Source: Gracilaria domingensis
Taxonomy: Eukaryota > Rhodophyta > Florideophyceae > Gracilariales > Gracilariaceae
Direction: 5' to 3'
DNA length: 64,000 nucleotides
Assembly: GCA_022539475.1 (NCBI GenBank)
Contig: VCMS01000201.1
Location: 1 to 64,000 of the forward strand
Positions 32,691 through 42,280 of the stretch are shown here, one piece after another. The notes beneath the pieces are model-generated. The model was not told the DNA's origin. It searched no databases and saw only the letters and a list, made by a program, of their open reading frames with translations. Position numbers and translations under genes: made by a program. Numbering within the stretch: position 1 is the first letter of the stretch; the number at the start of each line of letters is the position of its first letter.

Positions 32691-34520
32691 CTATACCTGA
32701 TCTTCGCCGACAGAGAGTTCAACAACATTTTCTTTTCCACTCATACTGGATTCAGCTTCTCCTCTTTCTTGAGACTCTTCCAATGGCAATGGAATCTCGA
32801 CACCGTCTTCAATGGCACAAAAACTGTCCTTCTCACACTCCGTATTTATCATCTCGTACAGAATGGGATATCGTGTGAACGCAGACTGTGGTTTCCATCC
32901 TTCCCAATGCAAATAGTACTTGTTCTTACCAAGCAATATCTGTCGCCCAGCCTTTCTATCAAGCCTATAATCGCATCTTGACCTCTGAACTCCAACGCTC
33001 TCGTTGAGAGCTGTGATCTCTGTCAGATTATAATCCGTCTCGCCATTAGCAATGCTTGTGTATATACTTGTACCGTTATCCACGTCTGCGTCATGATACA
33101 TCTTCACATCACTCCCTTCATACGCGCTCGCTTTACCATCTTCGTTTGAATGATCGTTGTTTCCACAATTATCTCTCTCATATTCACCTTCTTCGTGGCA
33201 GACAGTGCCTCTATCTATGATTCTTGACAGACAAAAGTCCTCTGTGTTCACCCAATCGTTCTCGCACACACTAGTCGAGCTAGTCTTGAGCGAATTAACC
33301 ACTTCAACGTCGTTGTCGCTCTTCACGCTACCCGCGCCGGAACCATCTTTCCAAACATTATTCCTGGGCTGCAGCTCGTTTTCTTAACAAAAACCAATAC
33401 ACCCACTTCAAGTCACACTACCTCTTCCAAGTTTCGTTACTATATAATCACTTTCCGCATATTCCATTATATCATCATCATCACCATCACCATCACCCGT
33501 TCGGCTGAACGTGTCCTCACAGAAGCCTTCATCAACGAAATCAAGTGAAAATACTTTCATACATCCATCAAACATATGTATCCAATGTTCCCAACAGAAC
33601 TCTAAAGGAGGCAAGTATGCGTCAGGACACGGTGCTTGCGCGGTAAAGTTTATACGTGGAGAGACAGGGCTTTCCATTACGTCCAATATGGGAATTTTCT
33701 CTTGAACAATCTTCACGTCAATGTTCACAACATCTGTGTCTATTGCTCTCAAAGATAGAGCTGCAAACAGAGACGGCGATGGCGCGACGGGTTTCAGCAC
33801 AATGGCATCTCTAAAGCCCCGCACTCGGAGAACAGGGAAACACGACGAGAAGAACAACATGAGCTCTAGGTCTGCCAGTCCATACGGACGCTCATCATCA
33901 TCTACTATTTTCAAGAGATGATTCTGACATTCCCATATAACCCGCTCTTTAGACGTCCATCTGCACCAGCGGTTCTCCTGTTTCCATCCATCGAGATGAA
34001 TGGTTTGGAGTTCTTTCTTCTTCTCGAATTTCTCGCAAAGCATTGACAGATCGCTTCTGGCCGTGAACAGGACAGGTTCTTCAGGTATCTTTGCAGTTCA
34101 AGAGCTCTCATTTGACTCGCTTTCGTCAATCCTTCCGGTCCATTTTGTCACACAATTCCGCACCTTCTCCAAAACATATCCAATGAATCTAATCCGCTTT
34201 GTATCACTCTCATAGTCCTCAAGCCCAATGTCTCCTAAAGCAGGAGGTGCCATTTCGGGCAAATTCCAAGTGTTCCAGTAATATGATTGAGAAATGCAAC
34301 ACAGACTGACTCCCTCTGAGTTCAACATACTAGAAACCGGGGAGTGTATGCAGAGCTCCTTCAGATATGTATCCCAGAGTACACATTTATTCTCTTCGCG
34401 GCTCTCTAGATCATGATGGCGGGCTGCATTATGTTCATTTCCAACAGCAAACAGGTTCCCTAAATGAACTGTAAACTCCACCACACAGTTCTGTGACCAT
34501 TATCGGATACCGCGTATGCA
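32691..34520 (-). pseudogene. Unknown ~600-codon gene with C-terminal chromo-like motif
   Basis: One minus-strand frame runs from about 34520 to 32691 with only three stops (34098-34100, 33408-33410 and one near 33370). The parts are VVEFTVHLGNLFAVGNEH at the start, a region with IHLDGWKQENRWCRWTSKE, an acidic run encoded by an ATC/ACC microsatellite at 33468-33500, PLEFCWEHWIHMFDGCMKVF, and near the end KNKYYLHWEGWKPQSAFTRY. The last motif resembles the strand-strand-aromatic part of a chromodomain and is shared with the plus-strand remnant at 31713-32240. The family is not recognised. Point stops without frameshifts indicate recent decay, or readthrough if the assembly has errors. Confidence 0.45.
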
Positions 34521-35404
34521 ACTTTCCTCGTCCCTTTGTAGTTCTTCCGCATCAATTTCAGGCAAGTGTCTAAATCCAGGCTTTAAATCAAGTACTCTGC
34601 CAATTTCTAACTCCGTGCCAGTACGAATTGCAACTCCGTTCCAAAGCGTACCTTCATCATGATCTTTCCAGTTTTCAGTTTATTTCCAAGATATATTTTC
34701 ATTAACGGCGTCGCCGTCTAGAACATTTCCAAACATCGGCCACATTTGCTCGGCACTCGCTCGTGGTTTCCACATCAGACGACGCTTCAACACGAACTCC
34801 GTTCCTTTCGGCGCACAAAGCACCTGCCGATACTATAGAGCTATTCTTCAACTCTGCTTCACGAGCATTAGAGGCAACATCCTAATTTTGAGATCCCGAC
34901 TCTCTATTCCTTTCCCATGAATTCGTTTGCTTAATCATATTTGCTTTGAGGCCGTTTGCATGCTTCTTATGCTTAACATTCGACACAGGTACCACAGGTT
35001 CGCATTGCAGAAACAGCAGAAAGTTTTCCAGGCCCGAAGAACAAATTCTCTCAATGACTTCCACGTCTTGTCGACGTATTTGAAACTGTCCAGGAGGTAA
35101 ATTCTCGATAAGGCGTTTGATCTTGTATTCGTGCAAACGTAAATTTAAAAGGCCTATGAAGATTGTCACTCATTCGTTCGGGTCTGAATCCGAATGGCAT
35201 TTGTACACCGAGGTCAACCGCATATGACCTCTGCATTTCACGAAACATCATAACCTTTGACCATTTATTGGGCCAGTTGGCTACCTGCGGATCTCTATTT
35301 CCTTCTCGTGACTCGTCTGAGCGATAGGTGCTTGTCATTATTCGGGTATGTTTCAGGAAGTAGGACATAAGTAATCCTTTTTTCTTGTCCTTGCTCTCTA
35401 ACAC
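34521..35404 (-). pseudogene. Broken unknown coding stretch
   Basis: Minus frames at 35404-35051 (KWSKVMMFREMQRSYAVDLG, VQMPFGFRPERMSDNLHRPF) and 35169-34882 (LHEYKIKRLIENLPPGQFQI, VEVIERICSSGLENFLLFLQ) overlap and are probably one gene split by a frameshift near 35150. The rest to 34521 has many stops. No family is recognised. It may be the upstream part of the relic at 32691-34520, since both share strand and spacing. Confidence 0.35.
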
Positions 35405-36049
35405 CTTGAGAGTCTACCACCCATCTTCTACCTTCTACCATACTGCGTCAAAAAAGCGACCATATATCGAATGCACGCATCAGAAAAGTAGCGTGGTCAA
35501 AGCAAACGCCTCCTCGTGGAATGCCATCTCTTGGGCTGAGTCAGCACTGTGACTTAGAATTTAAAAAGAACACCACAATCGAAGATCTCGTTGTCAATAA
35601 CAGAACTGTTGATATACATCTTCGAAGCAAGTGTCCTCACCAGGCGCTGGTCTAACAGATATCTCGACCTGCTACAACAACATGCGAAGAGCTTTCTCCA
35701 TATGTTCTTGACAGTGTGAAAACAAAATTTTTCCAAAAAGCGTTTCCATCATGTTGAGGGTATTGTTCAGTGAAATGCACGTGGCAAGCTAAAGTGCTAC
35801 CAACGGTACTTCCAAAGTATGAGAGAAGCGTGCGGGTGATGCGCAAGACATATCTGTCGATCACACTGTGCCACAAACCGTTATCATCGTGGTAAAAGTC
35901 TCTCTCTCGATATCGTCAAGTGAATATTCATGGTAGTGCAAGTGGCGCAAGCTCCGTTTGACCCAGGTCCATATATCATAGAGCTACCATAGAGCCCCAG
36001 CGGTTTGACAAAAGTGAAATGTGGACAGGCATATGGCAACAATGGCAAC
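35405..36049. other. No supportable gene
   Basis: Only short frames such as minus 35876-35652 and 36090-35884, without domains or conservation that can be seen here. Confidence 0.4.
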
Positions 36050-36364
36050 TCACATTTCCTTATAGTCCTGGCCCCTTCTTTGAAGCTCAATATAGTAGGC
36101 AGTGTATGCTGTGGTGGGGATTGCGATGAGAATCTGTATGGTGTCTTTAGTGGAAATGGCCTTGATGGTTTTCCATCGCTCAGTTATCATGTCGAACAAA
36201 GACAGAAACGCCCATGGCAGGAACACAGCAAGGTACGCTGCGATGATGAATCTAACTTCGGTAGGTTGTTCGGAGGGCTGCAATGCACAGGAGTTGTCGA
36301 GTACGCTGCAAATGACGGCGGTTGAAGCGTCCGCAATTTGGATAGAGGAGGCGTTGGTGTCCAT
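36050..36364 (-). CDS. Small two-helix membrane protein candidate
   Basis: ATG at 36364; 104 residues. Two hydrophobic stretches are visible, VRFIIAAYLAVFLPWAFLSLF (first 20 residues would span a membrane) and IQILIAIPTTAYTAYYI, separated by a basic loop with ERWKTIKAI. The N terminus is polar and Ser/Thr rich. The frame is intact and could be one exon of a larger gene. No family is recognised. Confidence 0.35.
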   Translation of the reverse strand: MDTNASSIQIADASTAVICSVLDNSCALQPSEQPTEVRFIIAAYLAVFLPWAFLSLFDMITERWKTIKAISTKDTIQILIAIPTTAYTAYYIELQRRGQDYKEM

Positions 36365-36483
36365 GGATGCATGCGGTTGACTGGCCAGAATATCTGGGAG
36401 ATTGGGGGCAGCATTGGCGTGGAGACGAAACAGTCTTTAGCAATACACTAAAAAGAACCAAAAATATCTTGAAAATCGTGTGA

Positions 36484-36575
36484 AATGTGTGGGAACACAA
36501 AAACCGCCAGGCCATATGTCCGGTGTGTACGGTGGGCAGTCTGCAGCTGTGTCACGTATCTGTACTCCCATAGTG
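36484..36575 (-). repeat. SINE-like repeat, copy 1 (partial)
   Basis: About 90 bp match 39253-39345: 'gtgtgggaacacaaaaac', 'gtacggtgggcagtctgcag' and 'gtgtcacgtat' occur in the same order. In the minus sense it has an A-box-like TGGCCTGGCGG. The B-box half seen in copy 2 is missing. Confidence 0.6.
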
Positions 36576-36915
36576 CCCCTCACTCGGGCAGTGCCCCTCA
36601 ACTGCGTGAGTGGAGTGTGAAAACGCTATTTTGGTGATGGCGTCGGCGGTTACATCCAAAAGGGGCAAAAACGATAAAAATAAAGTTTGCTCTCGTAGAT
36701 TACCAGTCCAATCGGACGAAGAAGCACTACCCAAAAATAAGCTTACGTAGATAGGGTACGGCAGAAGAGAAACAACAAAAGCACGAACACAAGAACAGAG
36801 GAAAGATACCAAACGATAGACAAAAAGATAGAGAAGAACAAACAAGGATAATATGTGTAATGCGATATTAATAGAAATGTGTCACAACGTGACAATGAAA
36901 AGAGAGACTTGTGTT

Positions 36916-37341
36916 CTAAAAGATATTATTGTTCTTCTTTATCAGTGTCGCACGATGACGGCGGCTCCTGTAGTGGACGCACAGATCGTGGGATTCAGAG
37001 AACTGGATGTCGCAAGCCTTGCAGTGGATGTCCAGCTCGGTATAGTTTGCACGTCGCAAAGCTCTGCGATGACGACGGCCGGCTTGATGGACTTCAAGCT
37101 GAAGCTGGCTCTGGAACTTGATGTCACGGACACGACAGCTTTTGAAGATTCGCTTACGCGGCGGAGGGTTATGACGGCGCTTCTCCTTCTGAGTGGCTAC
37201 GCAAAATATATGACGCTCGCGTGGCCCGTCAAGAGGCTGCACAGCCGACTTCTTTATCTGCGGAACGGGATCGGGGGCTTCTTCTAGACGCTCGTCTGGG
37301 TCAAAAACGGACGGATACTCTCTGGATGAAACGAAAGACAT
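36916..37341 (-). CDS. Zinc finger protein with U1-type C2H2 finger(s)
   Basis: 141 residues from ATG 37341, which becomes the first ATG if the predicted intron in the leader (37347-37415) is removed. Near the C terminus HCKACDIQFSESHDLCVHYR followed by SRRH forms Cys-x2-Cys-x12-His-x5-His, the spacing of matrin/U1-type fingers that bind RNA or DNA. About 35 residues earlier FKSCRVRDIKFQSQLQLEVH plus QAGRRH has the same shape, with Arg in place of the second Cys (CGT for TGT), so that finger is probably dead. The N-terminal third is acidic (FDPDERLEEAPD). It is transcribed away from the gene at 38647, with a TATA box at 38033-38041. Confidence 0.6.
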   Translation of the reverse strand: MSFVSSREYPSVFDPDERLEEAPDPVPQIKKSAVQPLDGPRERHIFCVATQKEKRRHNPPPRKRIFKSCRVRDIKFQSQLQLEVHQAGRRHRRALRRANYTELDIHCKACDIQFSESHDLCVHYRSRRHRATLIKKNNNIF

Positions 37342-37346
37342 TAAAA

Positions 37347-37415
37347 CTTGATGTGAAACAAACAAGAAGTTAGTAATCACACAAAATGCCAAAAGAGCAG
37401 CTGAGAACAACTTAC
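37347..37415 (-). other. Predicted spliceosomal intron in the zinc-finger gene leader
   Basis: Minus-strand signals: donor AAGA|GTAAGT at 37415, perfect branch site TACTAAC at 37375-37369, and acceptor ATCAAG at 37347 (or CAG at 37322, giving 94 nt). At 69 nt it is short but in range. Removing it places ATG 37341 a few bases into exon 2 and leaves a non-coding exon 1. Confidence 0.6.
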
Positions 37416-38032
37416 TCTTGAAAGACTGCCTCACGGCCGTAGGTTAAGGGGAACCTTACGACGTATCACACAGTGTGTCTAGCAACAACCAATGCAGAGC
37501 AACACTATGTGAGAAGTGGAATCGCAGCACGAAAGAACCAGTGGAACCAGAGGCCGAGGACAAGACGAGAAGCACGGGAACAGATGCAGGCAGGGAAGGC
37601 CCGCACAACGACGAAGGAACGGAGAGAATCAACGACAAAGACAACCGCGGCTGGTAAAAACGGGAAAAAACGATAACGAGAGCAACGAAAACAAAGAAAA
37701 CCACCACGGAGAAGACGGGGAGACGGAGAACCAAGCAGAACGTACTTCGGGAGAGAGAGGCACTCCCGCACAAGGCTACCCCAATGGTTGGGTAGTGCGG
37801 ACGCTTTGCCGACTCACACAAGACGAGCCCAGACGAGGGTCTGTGTAAGTAGCAGGAAGCGTTGGGGGCTGTGAGACCAAGCCGCCAAAAGGGGTAGAGT
37901 GTGAGAGGTTGAAGATGGGGGAGAGAAGGTTGAGACGACAAAGGGGAAAGGAGATGAGAAGTGAAGGTGGGGGAAGGTCTTCGAACGGGAAGTGGTCTAG
38001 CCGGAGTTGAGTCTGAGGCGCCTCCTCCGGCC
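37416..38032 (-). promoter_or_regulatory. Probable 5' untranslated exon of the zinc-finger gene
   Basis: Lies between the TATA box and the predicted donor site. It is pyrimidine rich in the minus sense (many CTTC and TCTC runs) and holds frames up to 212 codons, but these look like composition effects without domains. The palindromic 'caaggctaccccaatggttgggtag' run (about 37770-37795) is a possible small hairpin. Confidence 0.35.
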
Positions 38033-38041
38033 CTTTTTATA
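38033..38041 (-). promoter_or_regulatory. TATA box, minus strand
   Basis: The reverse complement reads CTATAAAAAGGGCC, a good TATA element, upstream of the pyrimidine-rich leader and the zinc-finger gene. Position fits a start site near 38005. Confidence 0.55.
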
Positions 38042-38249
38042 GTTCTTTCTATCCTAAAAAGTGGGCTACAAGTCGTTGTTTTCAATTCCGCCATTAAATT
38101 GGCGTTTCGTGTACAACTATGGCTCTTTGCTCAATAACTGTCGGGCTATGGGCGGTCGGGTACGTTACATGCCGATAGGTTGGTGATCTCGTCATCGAGC
38201 TTTGAGCGTGGCAGAATTTGGTGGACCTTCTCACCTAGATTTGGGTTCT

Positions 38250-38525
38250 GAACCACCTAGGAAGAACCTAGGGTTAGTGAGATTATGCCACGCGTATTAT
38301 AGTGGCACCTCTTCGCGGCGGTGGACATTTTGCCACGCGTATTATAGTGGCACCTCTTCATGCCGGTGGACATTTTGCCACGCGTATTATAGTTGCACCT
38401 CTTCGTGGCGGTGCAAATTTTGCCACGCGTATTATAGTAGCACCTGATTCGGTTCTTTTGAAACCACTCTGATGAGTCTAGGGTTGACGAGATCATACCA
38501 CGTGTATTACCGTGGCGCCCTGCAC
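38250..38525 (+). repeat. 45-bp tandem repeat of stem-loops between divergent genes
   Basis: Four units start at 38286, 38331, 38376 and 38421, exactly 45 bp apart. Each begins TGCCACGCGTATTATAGTGG with small changes, so it contains TGCCAC-N10-GTGGCA, a 6-bp stem. A fifth, diverged unit (ACCACGTGTATTACCGTGGC) starts near 38497. Both the first and the fifth are preceded by CTAGGGTT...GAGAT. The array lies between the TATA box at 38033 and the start at 38647 and could be a shared promoter element. Confidence 0.9.
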
Positions 38526-38646
38526 GGCAGAGAGTCATGTGGCCACGTGGCTTACCTGTGACCGCCTCTCGCGGCCCTATCTAATCTCTGCTCGGCTGGG
38601 TTCGCTCGCGCCAAAGTCCCGCTCCCTACGTCGCCCTTCCTCAACA

Positions 38647-39072
38647 ATGTCTGTTCAGACCGGCGCTTTCGATGGGGAGGCCAGCACCGGTCCCCACTCC
38701 ATCATCGACGTCGAGCCCGAAGGGGACGCGGTGCTGGAGAACGGCGTCGCTAAGGACAAGGTGCTCGCGTCGGGTGCAGTCATTGCTGGCACCGTTGCGG
38801 GCACGGGTGGTGGTGGACCGGCTGGAGGCGGGGGACACTTGTCTCCACGTGATGCGATGAGGGAGGTGAACACGTGGCTTCTTCTCTCTTGTAACAGCAA
38901 ACGCGACGCTGAGGACATCATGCGCGATATCTTGATTTTGTCCCCGCCAACGTACGTGCGGGGCCTGAGAGACAAGATGCGGCTCGCTATGCATTGCTTC
39001 AAGCTTGCAAAGGCAAGTGAAGCTGCAACTGCCCCTCTAGTTCGCGATATGGAGGCATACTTGTCTCAGTAA
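38647..39072 (+). CDS. Unknown 141-residue protein, intact
   Basis: ATG at 38647 in AACAATGTC. The frame is open 45 codons upstream, but this ATG has the best context and follows a pyrimidine-rich leader. Residues 1-65 are Gly/Ala/Asp rich and flexible (GTVAGTGGGGPAGGGG). Residues 66-141 look like a folded helical domain: LSPRDAMREVNTWLLLSCNS, KRDAEDIMRDILILSPPTYV, RGLRDKMRLAMHCFKLAKAS, APLVRDMEAYLS. No signal or membrane segment and no family recognised. It is head to head with the zinc-finger gene across the stem-loop repeats. Among all frames here it looks most like a living gene. Confidence 0.65.
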   Translation: MSVQTGAFDGEASTGPHSIIDVEPEGDAVLENGVAKDKVLASGAVIAGTVAGTGGGGPAGGGGHLSPRDAMREVNTWLLLSCNSKRDAEDIMRDILILSPPTYVRGLRDKMRLAMHCFKLAKASEAATAPLVRDMEAYLSQ

Positions 39073-39204
39073 ACTTTTTTTTGTCTACTGTCCTGTATTT
39101 TTTGCCTGCTTGAGAGTTTCCTGACTGACAAAGTGATGTATGGGAGTGTAGAAAGGTCATCTATAGACCTGGTAGCATCGTGTGCGTGTAAGCAGTGGCA
39201 GCTA
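39073..39204. other. 3' flank of the 141-residue gene
   Basis: Starts with a T run (39074-39082) and T-rich sequence suitable for a 3' untranslated region; no further signal is certain. Confidence 0.3.
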
Positions 39205-39345
39205 GACTGGAGGGAATCGAACCCTGTAACCCAGAAAAACCCGCGCCCATAACGTGTGGGAACACAAAAACCACTAGGTCACATGTTCGCTGTGTACGGT
39301 GGGCAGTCTGCAGCAGTGTCACGTATATGTACTCCCACAAAATGC
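39205..39345 (-). repeat. tRNA-related SINE-like repeat, copy 2
   Basis: In the minus sense it has an A-box-like TGACCTAGTGG and, about 45 nt on, a perfect B box GGTTCGATTCC (plus 39214-39224), the two internal RNA polymerase III promoter elements. The acceptor arms do not pair as in a working tRNA, and the part near the A box recurs at 36484-36575 without the B box. A tRNA-derived SINE or a tRNA pseudogene fits best. Confidence 0.5.
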
Positions 39346-40223
39346 AACATAAAAAGTACTAAAAGTATCAAGAGTACTTCTTGCGTAAAGTGAGTCGTCA
39401 AACGAGGTTGAAGCTACACACTGTGCACTACACACTGCAGGTGCTATGATGGTACACTATGGTTTTACTCAACAGAACCATTTTGCAGTCACGAAAGATT
39501 CCAGACATAAGCCCTTCCTGTGGGGGAAGCGGCCTGACTTTTGGTGCCTTACGTATACACACAATAGCTTTTCTCATGATAGACAGGACCTAAGGGGCAC
39601 CGGAATAATATGTGGACATGGACAAAGCCACAGGTCAACGCTTTCTGCGGGGGAAAGTTTGTGGAGCTGTGGTCCAGTCTGTTTTCGCAACGTTTTTTCA
39701 CGATCTTGCAACACGCTAAGGTTCTACTTTGCTTGAGCTGGTTCGAGAAATCAGCACAATGGGTGAATGGACGTGGAAGACATGGAATCAATAATTTTCG
39801 TGTGGGGAGGAAGTTGTTTGGTTCTCGGTTCTGTCCGCGAGTACAGGCTTATACCAATATTGAAAGGAATCTACAAGTGGGAAAAGAGAATTGTAGCAGA
39901 ATTGTTCTCATCGTGTGCCATTTACAGTCCTGGTCTCGGATGTATAGGCAAGCAAAACAGTAACGCAGCTACTCCTGTGGGGGGAGTGAGTTCCTTACCT
40001 CTCGGCTGTTGTTGTGATCAAAGGTCTCAAAGTGAGCACAAAATGACCTTCAAGCTTTGCACAAGATTTATTTATACCAACTATACTATTCATCGCGTAT
40101 ATGCAACCATCGGTCCTTCTTCTCTAGATCTTGAAAGAAGGATTTACGCGTAAATGTGCCAGGGGAACCCCCTTTTTTGTCGTTCTTGTTCCCATATTCA
40201 GATATGTTTCTAACGGGCAGCGT
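39346..40223. other. Stretch without a recognised gene
   Basis: The longest frame is plus 39767-40153 (128 codons, contains SIIFVWGGSCLVLGSVREYR). It has no domain, and two other plus frames overlap its left part. Nothing else is supported up to repeat B. Confidence 0.35.
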
Positions 40224-40654
40224 CGTCTGTCTCTTGCAGATGCTAGTTTTTGGCGAGGGTCGTCCAGAAAGTGGAAAGGGTCGTCCAGTAAATTTTTTGA
40301 AAAAATATCGAGATCAATTATTTCAAAATTTGAAGATAATTGCTTGGGTCGTCCAGAATCGCTGTGCAGTAAATACTGGTGGGTTTTCCACTCGTGCTAG
40401 TTCTTTAGTCGAGGGCTACCTGAACGGTATTTCGCGAAGTCTAGGTTCAGTTTCCATTAAGGTGCACATTACACGATACCTTCTGCGGCATGATACCCTG
40501 CAACGCATGGAATACTAGTGCTAGTACAGATGATGCCCATTATGAAATCATACCGTTTTATTCGTATCTATTCTTCTATCGACCGTTTTTGCTAACCACT
40601 ACTTCGCTATATTACATATACCATTTCCCCATGATGAAGCGGGTGTAGGCGCAA

Positions 40655-40807
40655 TCTGCGGCAGATGCCGCAGAGGGCACCTCCACCGAAGTGCAGTATC
40701 GGTAGAACACATACGCACTCCGAGAGGATGAGGCGCGAAGCGCCTCATCCTCTCCGTTCCTCATGTAGGGAACCATGCCCAGATGCATGGTTCCCTACTT
40801 GAGGAAC
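40655..40807. repeat. Three consecutive hairpins in repeat B
   Basis: Copies of the hairpins at 4519-4671, at 40655-40674, 40722-40754 and 40756-40807, with arms and loops unchanged. Confidence 0.85.
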
Positions 40808-40862
40808 CTGCACCTGCAACTCGTGAGCTACGTCCGCATCAAAATTCGTTTACTTCTATACA

Positions 40863-41613
40863 CAAGCAGAAAGTATCCATAAGTTAGTCAAAGATCCGTT
40901 GGATACATTTGAAATTCGATGGAACGTACCATTGATAAAACAAAACAGAAACGTTGCGCTAGAAAAGTCGAGGGACCTAGTAACTCGCAAAAGGAAGAAG
41001 AAGAAGGAAAGGGATCGGTTAGATTACCAGCCCACCATCATCGTAAAGCGCGAAAGGTGTCGAAGCTAGAACTCACAAGCAAGGACACCAAGAATGCCCA
41101 TGCAGCAAACATACCGCGAGATGCCATAAATGAAAGAGCAGCCTATGTCCCAACCAAGTACCAGAATCGCCTATCCCGAACAGTCAGACATCGATCTTGA
41201 GAAACGAAATGAAATTGGTCGTTTACCTGTATACGCAAGCAGAAAGTATCCATAAGTTAGTCAATGCTCCGTTGGATACATTTGAAATGCGATAGAACGT
41301 ACCATTGATAAGAGCAAAACAGAAACGTTGCGCTAGAAAAGTCGAGGGACCTAGTAACTCGCAAAAGGAAGAAGAAGAAGGAAAGGGATCGGTTAGATTA
41401 CCAGCCCACCATCATCGTAAAGCGCGAAAGGTGTCGAAACGAAAACTCACAAGCAAGGACACCAAGAATGCCCATGCAGCAAAGATACCGCAAGATGCGA
41501 TAAACGAAAGAGCAGCCTATGTCCCAACCAAGCACCAGAATCGTCTATCCCGAACAGCCAGAGATCCAAGATCGCCAAGAAACCAACTTGGTTCGTTGCG
41601 CTATAGGCTCTAG
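40863..41613 (+). repeat. 373-bp tandem duplication with two copies of the small basic ORF
   Basis: The segment 'caagcagaaagtatccataa' starts at 40863 and again at 41236. The first unit encodes a frame at 40919-41200 (93 codons, diverging at its end). The second encodes 41305-41613 (102 codons) without the original ATG. Unlike the duplication in A, the units differ by ordinary substitutions, so this is an older, genuine event. Confidence 0.75.
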
Positions 41614-41680
41614 CTTCTCGCGTCTTGCGCTACTTTTGAAAAGTAGCGCAAGAGGCGAAACTAGAGCCTATGGCGCAACG
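41595..41680. repeat. Long imperfect hairpin in repeat B
   Basis: Copy of 5085-5169; a change near 41630 (tgcgc for tgcgt) improves pairing relative to A, so the stem is, if anything, better kept than the sequence. Confidence 0.75.
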
Positions 41681-42280
41681 AAATGAACCATTGGTCGCGT
41701 ACTTACAGTCGTCGCTTTGGGCTACCAGGTTCCCGTTTTCACCCTTCAACTCGTTCTATATCTTGAGCAAATAGAAGAAGTTGGGGGTGATTAGCTTATT
41801 TCCTGCCGTTTGCATGTCGCAGAGCGCGAAGAAACGTGGTGAGGATTGGTTAGTTTAGAGCAAAGATACGTGGAAGGATATAGAAGAACGTACGAATAGA
41901 CTGCACGGAATACATCCGTGAGATACGGATGACTCCGTCCTACTTTTTTCCGCCCTCTACTTTAAGGAGCCTCCATAAAGTAGAGGGAGGAAAAGAGAAG
42001 GACGGAGCGGAGTATAACGCGAGGAAGTAGATGGCACGGATCACGACGGTAACGAAAGGTCGGACGTCGGAGGCGCGGCGGCGGCGGCGGAGGGAAGAGA
42101 TTTATTTTTCTGTGCGAGATTGGACAGGTGTACAGCTTACAACGTTGGAAATCCACATGTTTATAACCAGTGGTAGATAATACGAGAACTACACCCTTGT
42201 GGTGAGGTCGACGTGTACCTACGTTCCTTTTTGAACGAAAGCAAGTGATTTAAACTCAAAATATATTCTCCATTCTCAGC

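Noticed and set aside
33468-33500. ATC/ACC microsatellite as a regulatory repeat
   Set aside because: It is within the coding frame of the minus-strand relic, where it encodes an Asp/Gly run.
39205-39290. Functional tRNA gene
   Set aside because: The B box is perfect, but the acceptor arm in front of the A box does not pair with the 3' side, and the region recurs as a repeat.
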